Shown: piece after piece, positions 15,977-24,021 of the stretch | Numbering within the stretch: position 1 is the stretch's first letter | How the letters are laid out: every line of letters begins with the position of its first letter | Source of the DNA: Trebonia sp963843745 | GTDB lineage: Bacteria > Actinomycetota > Actinomycetes > Streptosporangiales > Streptosporangiaceae | DNA: 64,000 bases | NCBI GenBank assembly: GCA_963843745.1 | Contig: CAWJLP010000009.1 | Span: 62,001 to 126,000, forward strand | Direction of reading: 5' to 3' | Translations under genes and position numbers: made by a program | Notes under the pieces: model-generated | Databases searched by the model: none | What the model was told of the DNA's origin: nothing | The model's input: only the letters and a program-made list of their open reading frames with translations

Positions 15977-18900
15977 GTGACCGAAGCGGACGTCCGGACC
16001 GAGCGCGGGATGCGGATCACGTACACCCCGGGCCAGCTCGCGCGGCTGCTGCGGCTGCCCGAGCCGACGCAGGAGCAGGCCGCCGTGATCGGCGCGCCGC
16101 TCGGGCCGCTCGCGGTGATCGCGGGCGCCGGGTCCGGCAAGAGCGAGACGATGGCGGCGCGGCTGGTGTGGCTGGTCGCCAACGGGAAGGTGCGCCCGGA
16201 CCGGGTGCTCGGCCTGACGTTCACCAGGAAGGCCGCCGCCGAGCTCGCGGACCGGGTCCGCTCCCGGCTGGACCGGCTGCGCCGCGCCGAACTAACGGGC
16301 CGTACGGAACGCGCGGCCAGCGCTGAGACGGACGACGGCGGGGACCTGTGGGCAGGCGAGCCGGTGATCAGCACCTACCACGCGTACGCCGGCCGCCTGG
16401 TCAGCGACCACGCGCTGCGTGAGGGGCTCGAGCCGTCCATGCGGCTCATCACTCCCGCGCTGTCCTGGCAGCTCGCCGCCTCGACCGTGGCTGCCTATGA
16501 CGGCCCGATGGACGCGGTCGGGTGGACTCCGCAGACCGTCACCGCGGCGGTCCTGCAGCTCGCCGGTGACCTCGCCGAGCACCTGCGGGAGCCGGCGGAC
16601 GTCATTGAGATCGGGGACTGGCTCGCCATCAGGCAGGCCGCGCTGCGCGGCCGTTCGCCGGCCGGAGTACGGAAGATCATCGAATCGCAGCGGGCCCGCG
16701 AGCAGCTGCTCCCGCTGGTCGGCCGGTACGTGACGGCGAAAGCAGCCCGGGAGGTGCTCGACCACGGCGACCAGGTCGCGCTCGCGGCGCGGATCGCGGC
16801 ACGCCATCCGGAGGTCAGCGCCGCCGAACGCGGGCGCTACCAGGTGGTGCTGCTCGACGAGTACCAGGACACCAGTCACGCGCAGCTGGTGCTGCTGCGT
16901 GCCTTGTTCGGCGGCGGCCACCCGGTGACCGCGGTCGGGGACCCCTGCCAGTCGATCTACGGCTGGCGGGGCGCCAGCGCGGGGAATCTGCGCCGGTTCA
17001 CCAGGGACTTCCCCGCCAGATCAGGGACCGACGCGCCGGTGCGGCTGCTGTCCACCAGCTTCCGCAACGCGGGCCGGGTGCTCGAGGCGGCCGCCGTGCT
17101 CCAGGCGCAGCTGCGGGACGAGGCGCCCGACGTGCCGGTCCTGGGGCCGGCGCCGGACCGCAGCCACCGCGGCGCGGTGAGCTGCGCGCTGCTGCCCGCG
17201 GTGACCGACGAGGCGGAGTGGGTGGCCGGGCAGGCCGCGGAGCTACTGGGGCTGCCCGCCGGATCCGCGCCCGACGGGCAGCCGTGGCCGGACGGGCGCG
17301 CCGCCGGGGTGCGCCCGTCGGACATCGCGGTGCTGTGCAGGAAGCGGTCCCAGTTCGTGCCGCTGCGCAAGGCGTTCGAGGCACGCGGCATCCCCTGCGA
17401 GGTCGTCGGCCTCGGCGGGCTGCTGAGCGTCCCGGAGGTGCAGGACGTCGTGGCGACGCTGCGCGTGCTGCACGACGCCGCCGCGTCGGACGCGCTGGCA
17501 CGGCTGCTGACCGGGCCGCGCTGGCGGATCGGCCCGCGTGACCTGGTGGCGCTCGGCCGCCGCGCCCGTGACCTCGCCGGCGGCCCCGGCGAGGCAGCCC
17601 AGGCCGGGTCGGGCGAGGCAGCCGGGGCGCCGGGGGAGGAGGGGGACGCGCTCGCGGAGGCGCTGACCGACCTCACGGCGGATACCGGGTCGCTGGTCGA
17701 GGCGCTGGACGACCTCGGCAACCCCGCCAGGTACTCGGAGACCGGGCACGCCAGGCTCGCCCGGCTGGCGGCGGAGACCCGCCGGCTGCGGGAGCACGTG
17801 ACCCGGCCGCTCGCCGACCTCATCGCCGAGGTCGAGCGGACGCTCAGCCTGGACATCGAGGTCGCCGCCCGGCCGGGCGGCGACCTGACCGCCGCGCGGG
17901 CCGACCTGGACGCGTTCATCGACGTGGCCGCCACGTTCGCGGGTGATCAGCCGGAACCCACCCTCGGCGCCTTCCTCGCCTACCTGGCGGCCGCGCAGCA
18001 AGAGGAGTTCGGGCTGGAGACCGGCCGGGTGGGCGAATCGGACACGGTCAAGCTGCTGACCGTGCACGCCGCCAAGGGGCTCCAGTGGCCGGCGGTCTTC
18101 GTCCCTGGCCTCGCCGCTGGCGAGAAGTCAATGGTCTTCCCGGCCCGGCCGCGGGTCTCCACCCGGTGGACCGACAACCCGCGGCTGATCCCGTTCCCGC
18201 TGCGCGGCGACGCGGCGGACCTGCCCCAGCTGCGCGACCTCGACGCCGCCGCGCTGGCCGCGTTCACCGAGGCCTGCGGCGTGCGCGACCTCGCGGAGGA
18301 GCGGCGGCTCGCCTACGTCGCGGCCACCCGCGCGGCCTTCTGGCTGGGCTGCTCGGGCTACTGGTGGGGAGACGGGACCGCGCCGCTCGGCCCGTCGGTG
18401 TTCCTCACCGAGGTTCGCGCCGCGTGCGAGGCCGGCGCGGGAACGGTGCGCGACTGGGCGGCGGAGCCCGCGGAGGACGCGGAGAACCCGCTGCTCGCCG
18501 GGGTAGACGAAGCGGACTGGCCGGCCACCCCGGCCGGACAGCACTACGCGGCCGTCACCCAGGCCGCCCGCCTGGTGGAGAACGCCAGCCGCGCGGCGGA
18601 CGCCGCCCGGCTGGCGGCGGAGGTCGGCACCCCCGCGGCGGCTGTCAGCCCGTCGCGGGCCGGCGGCGCGGCGCTGACGGAGGCCGAGCAAGAGCTGGTG
18701 GCGGCCTGGGAGCTGGACACCGGGCTGCTGCTCGCCGAGCGGGAGCGGCGCAGGCGCCGCGGCGACGGCCCGGTGGACGTGCTGCTGCCCGCCCGGCTGT
18801 CGGTGTCCGCGCTGGTCGCCCTGGCCCGCGACCCGGACGAACTGGCCAGGCAGGTGCGCCGCCCGATGCCCCGCCCGCCGGCCCGCCAGGCCCGCCGCGG

Positions 18901-19378
18901 CACCGCGTTCCACCTGTGGCTGGAGGAGCGGTTCGGGCAGCAGCGGCTGATCGGCGACGACGACCTGTTCGCGGAGGACGAGGAAACCGACGACGACCTG
19001 ATTGAGCTCCGGGCGCGCTTCGAGGCGGGCGAGTGGGGCGGCAGGTGGCCGAGCGCGGTCGAGGTGCCGTTCGACACGGTCATCGGCGACCGCCAGGTGC
19101 GCGGCAGGATCGACGCGGTGTTCGCCGAAGCGGACGGCCGGTTCGACGTCGTGGACTGGAAGACCGGCAGGCCGCCGCGCACGAAGGCCGAGAAGGACGC
19201 CGTGGCCGTGCAGCTCGCCGCCTACCGCCTCGCCTGGGCAACGCTGGCCGGCGCCCCCCTGGACCGGGTCCGCTCCGCCTTCTACTACGTCCGCCACGAC
19301 AAAACGGTCCGCCCCGCCGACCTCCTGGACGAGGCAGGCCTGATAGCCCTCATCCAGCGCGTCCCCGTCGCGGAGTAA
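15977..19378 (+). CDS. adnB: AdnB-type UvrD helicase/RecB-family nuclease subunit
   Basis: 1133 aa, GTG start. Walker A GAGSGKSE (50-57), motif II VVLLDEYQDTSHAQ, motif III GDPCQSIYGWRGAS, motif V TVHAAKGLQWPAVFV, motif VI YVAATRA. A C-terminal nuclease domain begins at RRGTAFHLWLEERFG, with RIDAVFAEADG and FDVVDWKTG (about 1056-1063) as the PD-(D/E)XK core. In mycobacteria AdnA and AdnB form a heterodimer with two motors and two nucleases that resects breaks; the length and domain order here match. A glycine/alanine-rich insertion lies near 535-555. Confidence 0.88.
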   Translation: MTEADVRTERGMRITYTPGQLARLLRLPEPTQEQAAVIGAPLGPLAVIAGAGSGKSETMAARLVWLVANGKVRPDRVLGLTFTRKAAAELADRVRSRLDRLRRAELTGRTERAASAETDDGGDLWAGEPVISTYHAYAGRLVSDHALREGLEPSMRLITPALSWQLAASTVAAYDGPMDAVGWTPQTVTAAVLQLAGDLAEHLREPADVIEIGDWLAIRQAALRGRSPAGVRKIIESQRAREQLLPLVGRYVTAKAAREVLDHGDQVALAARIAARHPEVSAAERGRYQVVLLDEYQDTSHAQLVLLRALFGGGHPVTAVGDPCQSIYGWRGASAGNLRRFTRDFPARSGTDAPVRLLSTSFRNAGRVLEAAAVLQAQLRDEAPDVPVLGPAPDRSHRGAVSCALLPAVTDEAEWVAGQAAELLGLPAGSAPDGQPWPDGRAAGVRPSDIAVLCRKRSQFVPLRKAFEARGIPCEVVGLGGLLSVPEVQDVVATLRVLHDAAASDALARLLTGPRWRIGPRDLVALGRRARDLAGGPGEAAQAGSGEAAGAPGEEGDALAEALTDLTADTGSLVEALDDLGNPARYSETGHARLARLAAETRRLREHVTRPLADLIAEVERTLSLDIEVAARPGGDLTAARADLDAFIDVAATFAGDQPEPTLGAFLAYLAAAQQEEFGLETGRVGESDTVKLLTVHAAKGLQWPAVFVPGLAAGEKSMVFPARPRVSTRWTDNPRLIPFPLRGDAADLPQLRDLDAAALAAFTEACGVRDLAEERRLAYVAATRAAFWLGCSGYWWGDGTAPLGPSVFLTEVRAACEAGAGTVRDWAAEPAEDAENPLLAGVDEADWPATPAGQHYAAVTQAARLVENASRAADAARLAAEVGTPAAAVSPSRAGGAALTEAEQELVAAWELDTGLLLAERERRRRRGDGPVDVLLPARLSVSALVALARDPDELARQVRRPMPRPPARQARRGTAFHLWLEERFGQQRLIGDDDLFAEDEETDDDLIELRARFEAGEWGGRWPSAVEVPFDTVIGDRQVRGRIDAVFAEADGRFDVVDWKTGRPPRTKAEKDAVAVQLAAYRLAWATLAGAPLDRVRSAFYYVRHDKTVRPADLLDEAGLIALIQRVPVAE

Positions 19379-19417
19379 CCCCGCAACCGCCTCGCCGCGC
19401 CGCCCTAACGCGCCAGG

Positions 19418-19538
19418 TTTCATGATCACGAAGAGAAATGGCCGCTATAACAGCCAAAAACCTTCGTGGTCATGAGCCGCTTCATGATCACGTAAGAAAA
19501 GTGTGCTTATAGGATGTTTTTCTTTCGTGATCATGAAA
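19418..19538. repeat. cluster of four TCATGATCACG inverted/direct repeats
   Basis: TTTCATGATCACGAA (19418-19432) and its exact complement TTCGTGATCATGAAA (19524-19538) bracket two inner copies: TTCGTGGTCATGA (about 19463-19475) and TTCATGATCACGTAAG (19481-19496). Arms 1 and 2, and arms 3 and 4, can fold into two hairpins, or arms 1 and 4 into one large stem. It resembles repetitive extragenic palindromes. The 319-bp gap 19379-19697 contains no credible gene. Confidence 0.75.
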
Positions 19539-19697
19539 TTCGGATCTTCTCGTGAGAACAGGGGCCGCAATTGTCCTACCAGTCACGATCCCGGCAGGCG
19601 TGTACCATCTTCCTATCAGGTGTGACCATTCTGGGTCGGCGTAAAACGTTTCAAAGTGGACTTAACTGATAAGAAGTCGTATCCGGGCGCGAGAAGC

Positions 19698-19991
19698 TTA
19701 GGGATTCAGGTAGCGCTCGATGGTTTCGACCTTGGCGTTCAGCGCGTCGGTTACGCCCGGGCGCAGGTCAGCCTTGAGCACGAGGCTGACCCTGGGCGCC
19801 CGCGCGGCGACCGCGTCCACGGCCTCCTTGACCACGGCCATCGCCTCGTCCCAGTCGCCCTCGACCGTGGTGAACATCGCGTCGGTCCTGTTGGGCAGGC
19901 CGCTGGCCCGGACCACGCGAACGGCTTCCGCGACGATCTCACCGACGTTTTCCCCCACGCCGAGCGGGGTGACCGAGAAGGCGACGAGCAT
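19698..19991 (-). CDS. MTH1187/YqgV-family thiamine-binding protein
   Basis: 97 aa, ferredoxin-like small protein. Starts MLVAFSVTPLG, contains the typical SGLPNRTDAMFTTVEGDWDEAM and ends in KVETIERYLNP. Family members (DUF77) form tetramers and several bind thiamine or related metabolites in the cytoplasm. It lies 9 bp after the cupin gene on the same strand, so the two are probably co-transcribed. No TPP riboswitch was seen upstream. Confidence 0.88.
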   Translation of the reverse strand: MLVAFSVTPLGVGENVGEIVAEAVRVVRASGLPNRTDAMFTTVEGDWDEAMAVVKEAVDAVAARAPRVSLVLKADLRPGVTDALNAKVETIERYLNP

Positions 19992-20000
19992 GAATCCAGG

Positions 20001-20522
20001 CTAACGGAACAGCTTGTCCACGTAGTCCGCGCCGATGCCGACCTTCTCGTAGTGGTCGCGGCACAGCTTGATGTAGTCGAAGACGTCGAACGTGCCGTTC
20101 GGCTCGCCGTTCTCGTCGAGCCAGATCAGCGGCCCCGTCACGTTGAACGTGACCATCATCGGCTCCTCCGACTCGTAGGCCACGAGCGTGTGCGCCTCGC
20201 CTGGCGCCTCGTAGATCCAGTCGCCCTTGGTCGCGACCCAGTCGTGCTCCAGGTAGCCCCACTTGCCGGAGATCGTGTACGCGAACACCTGCTGCGGGTG
20301 ATAGTGCCGGTTCACCATGCCCGCGCCCTTGGCCATGAGGACGTCGCACCAGCGGTTCTGGCTGGGGGAGATGAACAGCGGCCGGCTCCCCGCCGTCGGC
20401 GACAGCGGCGCGTACCAGCGTTCGTCCAGCGTGGCGGCATCCTGAATGTACGCTTCGGGGGCCGCGCCCGGCCGGAAGACCTCCGCGACCGGCTTCAGCT
20501 CGCGCCAGAACTCGTTTGCCAT
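20001..20522 (-). CDS. cupin protein, 2,4'-dihydroxyacetophenone dioxygenase family
   Basis: 173 aa, ATG with GAGGAG at good spacing. One cupin barrel: metal-site region NRHYHPQQVFAYTISG, Glu in the GYLEHDW strand, and second motif APGEAHTLVAYES. The family includes the iron enzyme that cleaves 2,4'-dihydroxyacetophenone, but most actinobacterial members are uncharacterised, so the reaction is uncertain. It is the first gene of a two-gene minus-strand unit with the MTH1187-type protein and is divergent from purM. Confidence 0.82.
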   Translation of the reverse strand: MANEFWRELKPVAEVFRPGAAPEAYIQDAATLDERWYAPLSPTAGSRPLFISPSQNRWCDVLMAKGAGMVNRHYHPQQVFAYTISGKWGYLEHDWVATKGDWIYEAPGEAHTLVAYESEEPMMVTFNVTGPLIWLDENGEPNGTFDVFDYIKLCRDHYEKVGIGADYVDKLFR

Positions 20523-20671
20523 GTGTGCTCCTCGTCATCGGCTGCGCATATGCGAAATAACTGTCTCTCGCCGCCACACCGGGCACAAGGTCGATGTGAC
20601 GAGAGGCCGTGCTGGCCGACGCCGCTGAGGCCGGCGGGGCTGACCGGCCACGGTCGGCTAATCTGGCCCCC

Positions 20672-21808
20672 ATGAACGCGACGTCTCCTGAGTCCAGGTC
20701 CTCCACTTACGCCGCGGCAGGGGTGGATGAGGAGCGCGAACAGGTCGCGTTCGCCCGGGTGATGCGCCCATGGCTGGCCCGCACCAAGGTCAAGTCGCCG
20801 CTCGTCACGTCCATCACCGGGCTGGCCAGCGGGTATTTCGCCACGCTGATGCACCTGCCGCCTGGGCCGCCGCTGGCGCTGACCACCGATGGCGTGGGCA
20901 CCAAGATCCTGCTGGCCAGGGAGGCGAACCGCTGGGAGCCGATCGGCGTCGACTGCGTCGCGAACAATGTCAACGACCTGATCTGCGTCGGGGCGGTGCC
21001 GCTGGCGCTGCTCGACTACATAGCCACCGACCGGATCGACGAGGGCGTGCTTGACGAGGTGGCGCGCGGGCTTTTCCTCGGCGCTGAGCTCGCGGGCATC
21101 GCCATCCCTGGCGGCGAGATAGCGCAGATCGGCGAGATGCTCGCCGATTCGGAGGGCGGCGGCCCGATGCTCGACCTGGTGGGCACCGCGATCGGCGCGC
21201 TCCCGCCGCTTGCCACGCAAGGCTGGCGCACTCCGGTGGACGGCAGTGCCGTGCGACCCGGTGACGTGGTGATCGGGCTGCCCAGTTCCGGGCTGCACAG
21301 CAACGGCTACTCGCTCGCCAGGCACGCGCTGTTCAAGAAGGGCGGCATGTCGCTGAACGACCAGGTGCCCGGCACCGGCCGGCGTCTGGCGGACGCGCTG
21401 CTCCAGCCGACGCGGGTGTACGTCACCGCGGCGGAGGCGCTGTGGACGGCGGGGATCACGCCGCGCGGCATGGCGCACATCTCCGGCGGCGGCCTGCTGA
21501 ACATCGCCAGGCTCGCCGCCGACGTGTCCTATGAGCTGGACGCGCTGGTGCCCACCCCGGAGATTTTCACGCTCCTGGCCGACAAGGGAAACATCCCGCA
21601 GGCCACGATGTACGCCACGTTCAACATGGGTATCGGGTTCTGCGTGGTCGTCGGCAAGTCCGAGCAGCAGGCCGCCCTGGCCGCGCTCAAGCAGGCCGGC
21701 GAGGACGCGGTTCGCATCGGATGGGTGACCTCGCGCCCCGGCAAGACCGTATCCATCCCCGCGGCGGGCCTGCTCGGCAAGGGCGACGCCTTTGAACCGG
21801 TACGTTAG
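20672..21808 (+). CDS. purM: phosphoribosylformylglycinamidine cyclo-ligase (AIR synthase), PurM-type
   Basis: 378 aa from ATG 20672; the frame is open upstream but only here does it begin the family sequence STYAAAGVDEE. Landmarks: TTDGVGTKILLA (ATP/FGAM loop), GVDCVANNVNDLICVGA, LDYIATD, GLPSSGLHSNGYSLAR and HISGGGLLNIARL. It closes the imidazole ring of AIR in purine synthesis using ATP. It stands apart from other pur genes here; a diverged paralogue cannot be excluded, since VANNVND and the spacing differ slightly from textbook PurM. Confidence 0.82.
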   Translation: MNATSPESRSSTYAAAGVDEEREQVAFARVMRPWLARTKVKSPLVTSITGLASGYFATLMHLPPGPPLALTTDGVGTKILLAREANRWEPIGVDCVANNVNDLICVGAVPLALLDYIATDRIDEGVLDEVARGLFLGAELAGIAIPGGEIAQIGEMLADSEGGGPMLDLVGTAIGALPPLATQGWRTPVDGSAVRPGDVVIGLPSSGLHSNGYSLARHALFKKGGMSLNDQVPGTGRRLADALLQPTRVYVTAAEALWTAGITPRGMAHISGGGLLNIARLAADVSYELDALVPTPEIFTLLADKGNIPQATMYATFNMGIGFCVVVGKSEQQAALAALKQAGEDAVRIGWVTSRPGKTVSIPAAGLLGKGDAFEPVR

Positions 21809-21813
21809 GTTTT

Positions 21814-21894
21814 ATGGACGTCCGGGAATCTGTCGAATCCAACGCTGCCGAGGTGTTCGCCGCTATGCGCGCTGAGGGCGCGGGCCGGCGGTGA
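21814..21894 (+). CDS. possible 26-aa leader ORF coupled to nudC
   Basis: ATG 21814 opens a 26-codon frame (MDVRESVESNAAEVF, then AAMRAEGAGRR) that ends in TGA, overlapping the GTG start of nudC in the sequence GTGA. The amphipathic composition and exact coupling suggest a translated mini-gene or leader, but no ribosome site is obvious and length alone gives weak support. Confidence 0.35.
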   Translation: MDVRESVESNAAEVFAAMRAEGAGRR

Positions 21895-22865
21895 GCGCGG
21901 CGGAGACCGAGCAGCTGGACGACGGTCCGCTTGGCCGGCTGGCGCTTTCCCGCTCCACCGTCGACCGGGCGACGCCCCGGCGCGCCGACGGCGCGTGGGT
22001 GGAGGCCGCCTGGGCGGACCCGAGCAGCCGGGTGCTCGTGGTCAGCGACTCACAGGCGCTGGTGCGGTCCGTTGACGGCCGGCCGGAGCTGGTGTTCGTC
22101 TCGTCCGACGAGGCCCCGGAGGGAACTAAGTTCCTGCTCGGCGTGGACGCCGACGACGTCGCCTACTTCGGGGTGAGCGTGCCCGGGGGAGCAATCCGCG
22201 TACGTTCCGGAGAAGACGATGTCCAGCCGATGTCCCTCCGGCAGGTCGGCGCACTGCTCAGCGACCAGGACGCGGGGCTGCTGACGCACGCGGTGGCGCT
22301 GGCGAACTGGCACGACACGCATACGCACTGCCCGCGGGACGGGACGCCGACCGTGCCCGCGCCGGCCGGGCACCTGACCACCTGCCCGACGGACGGCAGC
22401 GAGCACTTTCCCCGGCTGGATCCGGCGGTGATCATGCTGGTCACCGACCCCGACGACCGGTGCCTGCTGGCCAGGAACGCGCTGTGGCCGAAGGGGCGGA
22501 TGTCGGTGCTCGCCGGGTTCGTGGAGCCGGGGGAATCCGCCGAGCACGCGGTGGCGCGCGAGGTGTTCGAGGAGACCGCCATCACGGTCGGCCGCATCCG
22601 TTACCTGGGCAGCCAGCCGTGGCCGATGCCGCGCAGCCTGATGCTCGGGTTCCAGGCCGCGGCCCCGGCCGGCCAGCGGATCACCGTGGACGCCGAGGAG
22701 ATCGGCGAGGCACGCTGGTTCACCCGCGAGGAGATGCTGGCCGCGATCGGCACGGGCGAACTGGCGCTGGCGCCGACGTCGTCGATCGCGCGCCGGCTGA
22801 TCGAGTTCTGGTACGGCGGCGAGCTGCCCGAGGGCCCGGGTTCGTGGGCGGCCCCGGGCCGCTAG
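21891..22865 (+). CDS. nudC: NADH pyrophosphatase NudC
   Basis: 324-aa Nudix hydrolase that splits NAD(H) to NMN(H) plus AMP and, in characterised members, removes NAD caps from RNA. The Nudix box GFVEPGESAEHA...REVFEETA spans about 209-231; SQPWPMPRS (241-249) is the NudC-specific signature. The zinc ribbon looks half lost: the expected CxxC pairs are CPRDG (Cys147) and CPTDG (Cys165), leaving only two cysteines. Its presence downstream of the adn genes matches the mycobacterial gene order. Confidence 0.92.
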   Translation: MSAAETEQLDDGPLGRLALSRSTVDRATPRRADGAWVEAAWADPSSRVLVVSDSQALVRSVDGRPELVFVSSDEAPEGTKFLLGVDADDVAYFGVSVPGGAIRVRSGEDDVQPMSLRQVGALLSDQDAGLLTHAVALANWHDTHTHCPRDGTPTVPAPAGHLTTCPTDGSEHFPRLDPAVIMLVTDPDDRCLLARNALWPKGRMSVLAGFVEPGESAEHAVAREVFEETAITVGRIRYLGSQPWPMPRSLMLGFQAAAPAGQRITVDAEEIGEARWFTREEMLAAIGTGELALAPTSSIARRLIEFWYGGELPEGPGSWAAPGR

Positions 22866-22911
22866 CCTCCGGCGTGTTCACAAGTTTTTCGGGTTTTTCG
22901 TTACGAATTTC

Positions 22912-22939
22912 TTGACAAAAGCGACCTATTTACTAGGCT
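22912..22939 (+). promoter_or_regulatory. sigma-A-type promoter
   Basis: TTGACA (22912-22917), 16-bp spacer, TAGGCT (22934-22939), in a short AT-rich patch (22880-22945) between nudC and the wHTH gene. A start point near 22946 would give a leader under 30 nt. Confidence 0.6.
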
Positions 22940-22964
22940 ATAGGCGAGCAGTGCGCGCGGGGCG

Positions 22965-23471
22965 GTGCGGGAGGTGACGGAACGCGTGCGGATAGGAACG
23001 CAGCTGCTGGGCCAGGCGGACGAGCAGCCGGTAACTCCGGTGCCGCAGCAAGGCGCGGACGGGACGCTGCTCGCCGTGGTCCCGATCCCGGGCACCGGAA
23101 CGTCGCTCGCGATCGTCGGATACCCGGTGGCCGGGCCCGGTGTCGCACCGGACGAGGCCGCCGCACCGGAGGACGGCGTCAGGACGGGGCTGCTGCTCGA
23201 CCACGAGCAGCGCCGGGTGTGGGCCGACGGGCGCGAGATCGTCCTGACGTTCCAGGAGTTCGAGCTGCTGGCCTTCCTCAGCGCGCATCCCGCGACCGTG
23301 TTCAGCCGGGCCGACCTGGTACAGCGGGTGTGGCAGCGCCATTTCTCCGCGGACAGCCGCACGGTCGACGTGCACGTCAGCCGGCTCCGGCACAAGCTCG
23401 GCCCGGTCTACGGCAGGTGCCTGGTCACCGAGTACCGGATCGGCTACATGTTCCGCCCGCCGGCTGGCTGA
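22965..23471 (+). CDS. OmpR/PhoB-type winged-helix DNA-binding protein without a receiver domain
   Basis: 168 aa from GTG 22965 (GTG 22974 possible). The C-terminal trans_reg_C domain (about 75-165) is clear: LLLDHEQRRVWADGREI, LTFQEFELLAFLSAHP, VFSRADLVQRVW, DSRTVDVHVSRLRHKLG and wing YRIGYMF. The N-terminal 70 residues are Pro/Gly/Val-rich and carry no phospho-acceptor aspartate, so this is not a two-component response regulator; such orphan wHTH proteins resemble SARP-like or stand-alone activators. It has its own strong promoter and ends 6 bp before the convergent PPOX gene. Confidence 0.85.
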   Translation: MREVTERVRIGTQLLGQADEQPVTPVPQQGADGTLLAVVPIPGTGTSLAIVGYPVAGPGVAPDEAAAPEDGVRTGLLLDHEQRRVWADGREIVLTFQEFELLAFLSAHPATVFSRADLVQRVWQRHFSADSRTVDVHVSRLRHKLGPVYGRCLVTEYRIGYMFRPPAG

Positions 23472-23477
23472 CGTTCC

Positions 23478-23888
23478 TCAGCCGCTGACGTCGGGCCCTG
23501 CCCTGGTGATGGTGATGCGCAGCAGGACTCGCTTCTCGCGCTCCATCGCGGCGCGGTAGTCGTCCCAGTCCGGGTGCTCGCCGGAGATCCGCCGGTAGTA
23601 GTCGACCAGGCCGTCCATCGCCCCAGGCAGTTCGACGATGTCGGCGGTGCCCTCGATCTGTACCCACCTGCCGTAGAACCGGTCGGGGAAGGCGCACAGC
23701 CAGACCCGCGGGTCACGGCGGACGTTGCGAACCTTGTATGCGGTCTGCCTGGTGCTGATCACCACGTGGCCCGCGTCGTCGATCCCGGCGGTCACCGGCG
23801 AGAGCTGTGGTGTTCCGTCACTCTTGAGGGTGCTGAGCACCGCGTGGTGCTGCGTGCGGACGTAGTCGAGCGCCGCGTCAATGTCCAT
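23478..23888 (-). CDS. PPOX-class F420-dependent oxidoreductase
   Basis: 136 aa from ATG 23888; the frame is open upstream, but the protein family starts at MDIDAALDYVRTQHHAVL. Split beta-barrel flavin/deazaflavin fold: LSTLKSDGTPQLSPVTAGID, VVISTRQTAYKVRNVRRDPRVWL and the C-terminal RVLLRITITRA. Members use cofactor F420 to reduce quinones, biliverdin or other small molecules. Substrate unknown. A cytoplasmic homodimer is expected. Confidence 0.87.
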   Translation of the reverse strand: MDIDAALDYVRTQHHAVLSTLKSDGTPQLSPVTAGIDDAGHVVISTRQTAYKVRNVRRDPRVWLCAFPDRFYGRWVQIEGTADIVELPGAMDGLVDYYRRISGEHPDWDDYRAAMEREKRVLLRITITRAGPDVSG

Positions 23889-24021
23889 GCGTCCTATCTT
23901 GGCCCCTGCGGGTGAGAAGGGCGATGAGTGCGCCGCCGACGGCGACCGCGACGGAGCCCGGCCGCCGGCTCGCCCGCGGCCTGGCAGGTGGGGTAGCCAG
24001 CCCGTGTGGTTACTGTGAACC

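Noticed and set aside
19992..20671. TPP riboswitch upstream of the thiamine-binding-family gene
   Set aside because: No CTGAGA/ACCTGA elements with suitable stems were found; the spacing to the cupin gene is only 9 bp.
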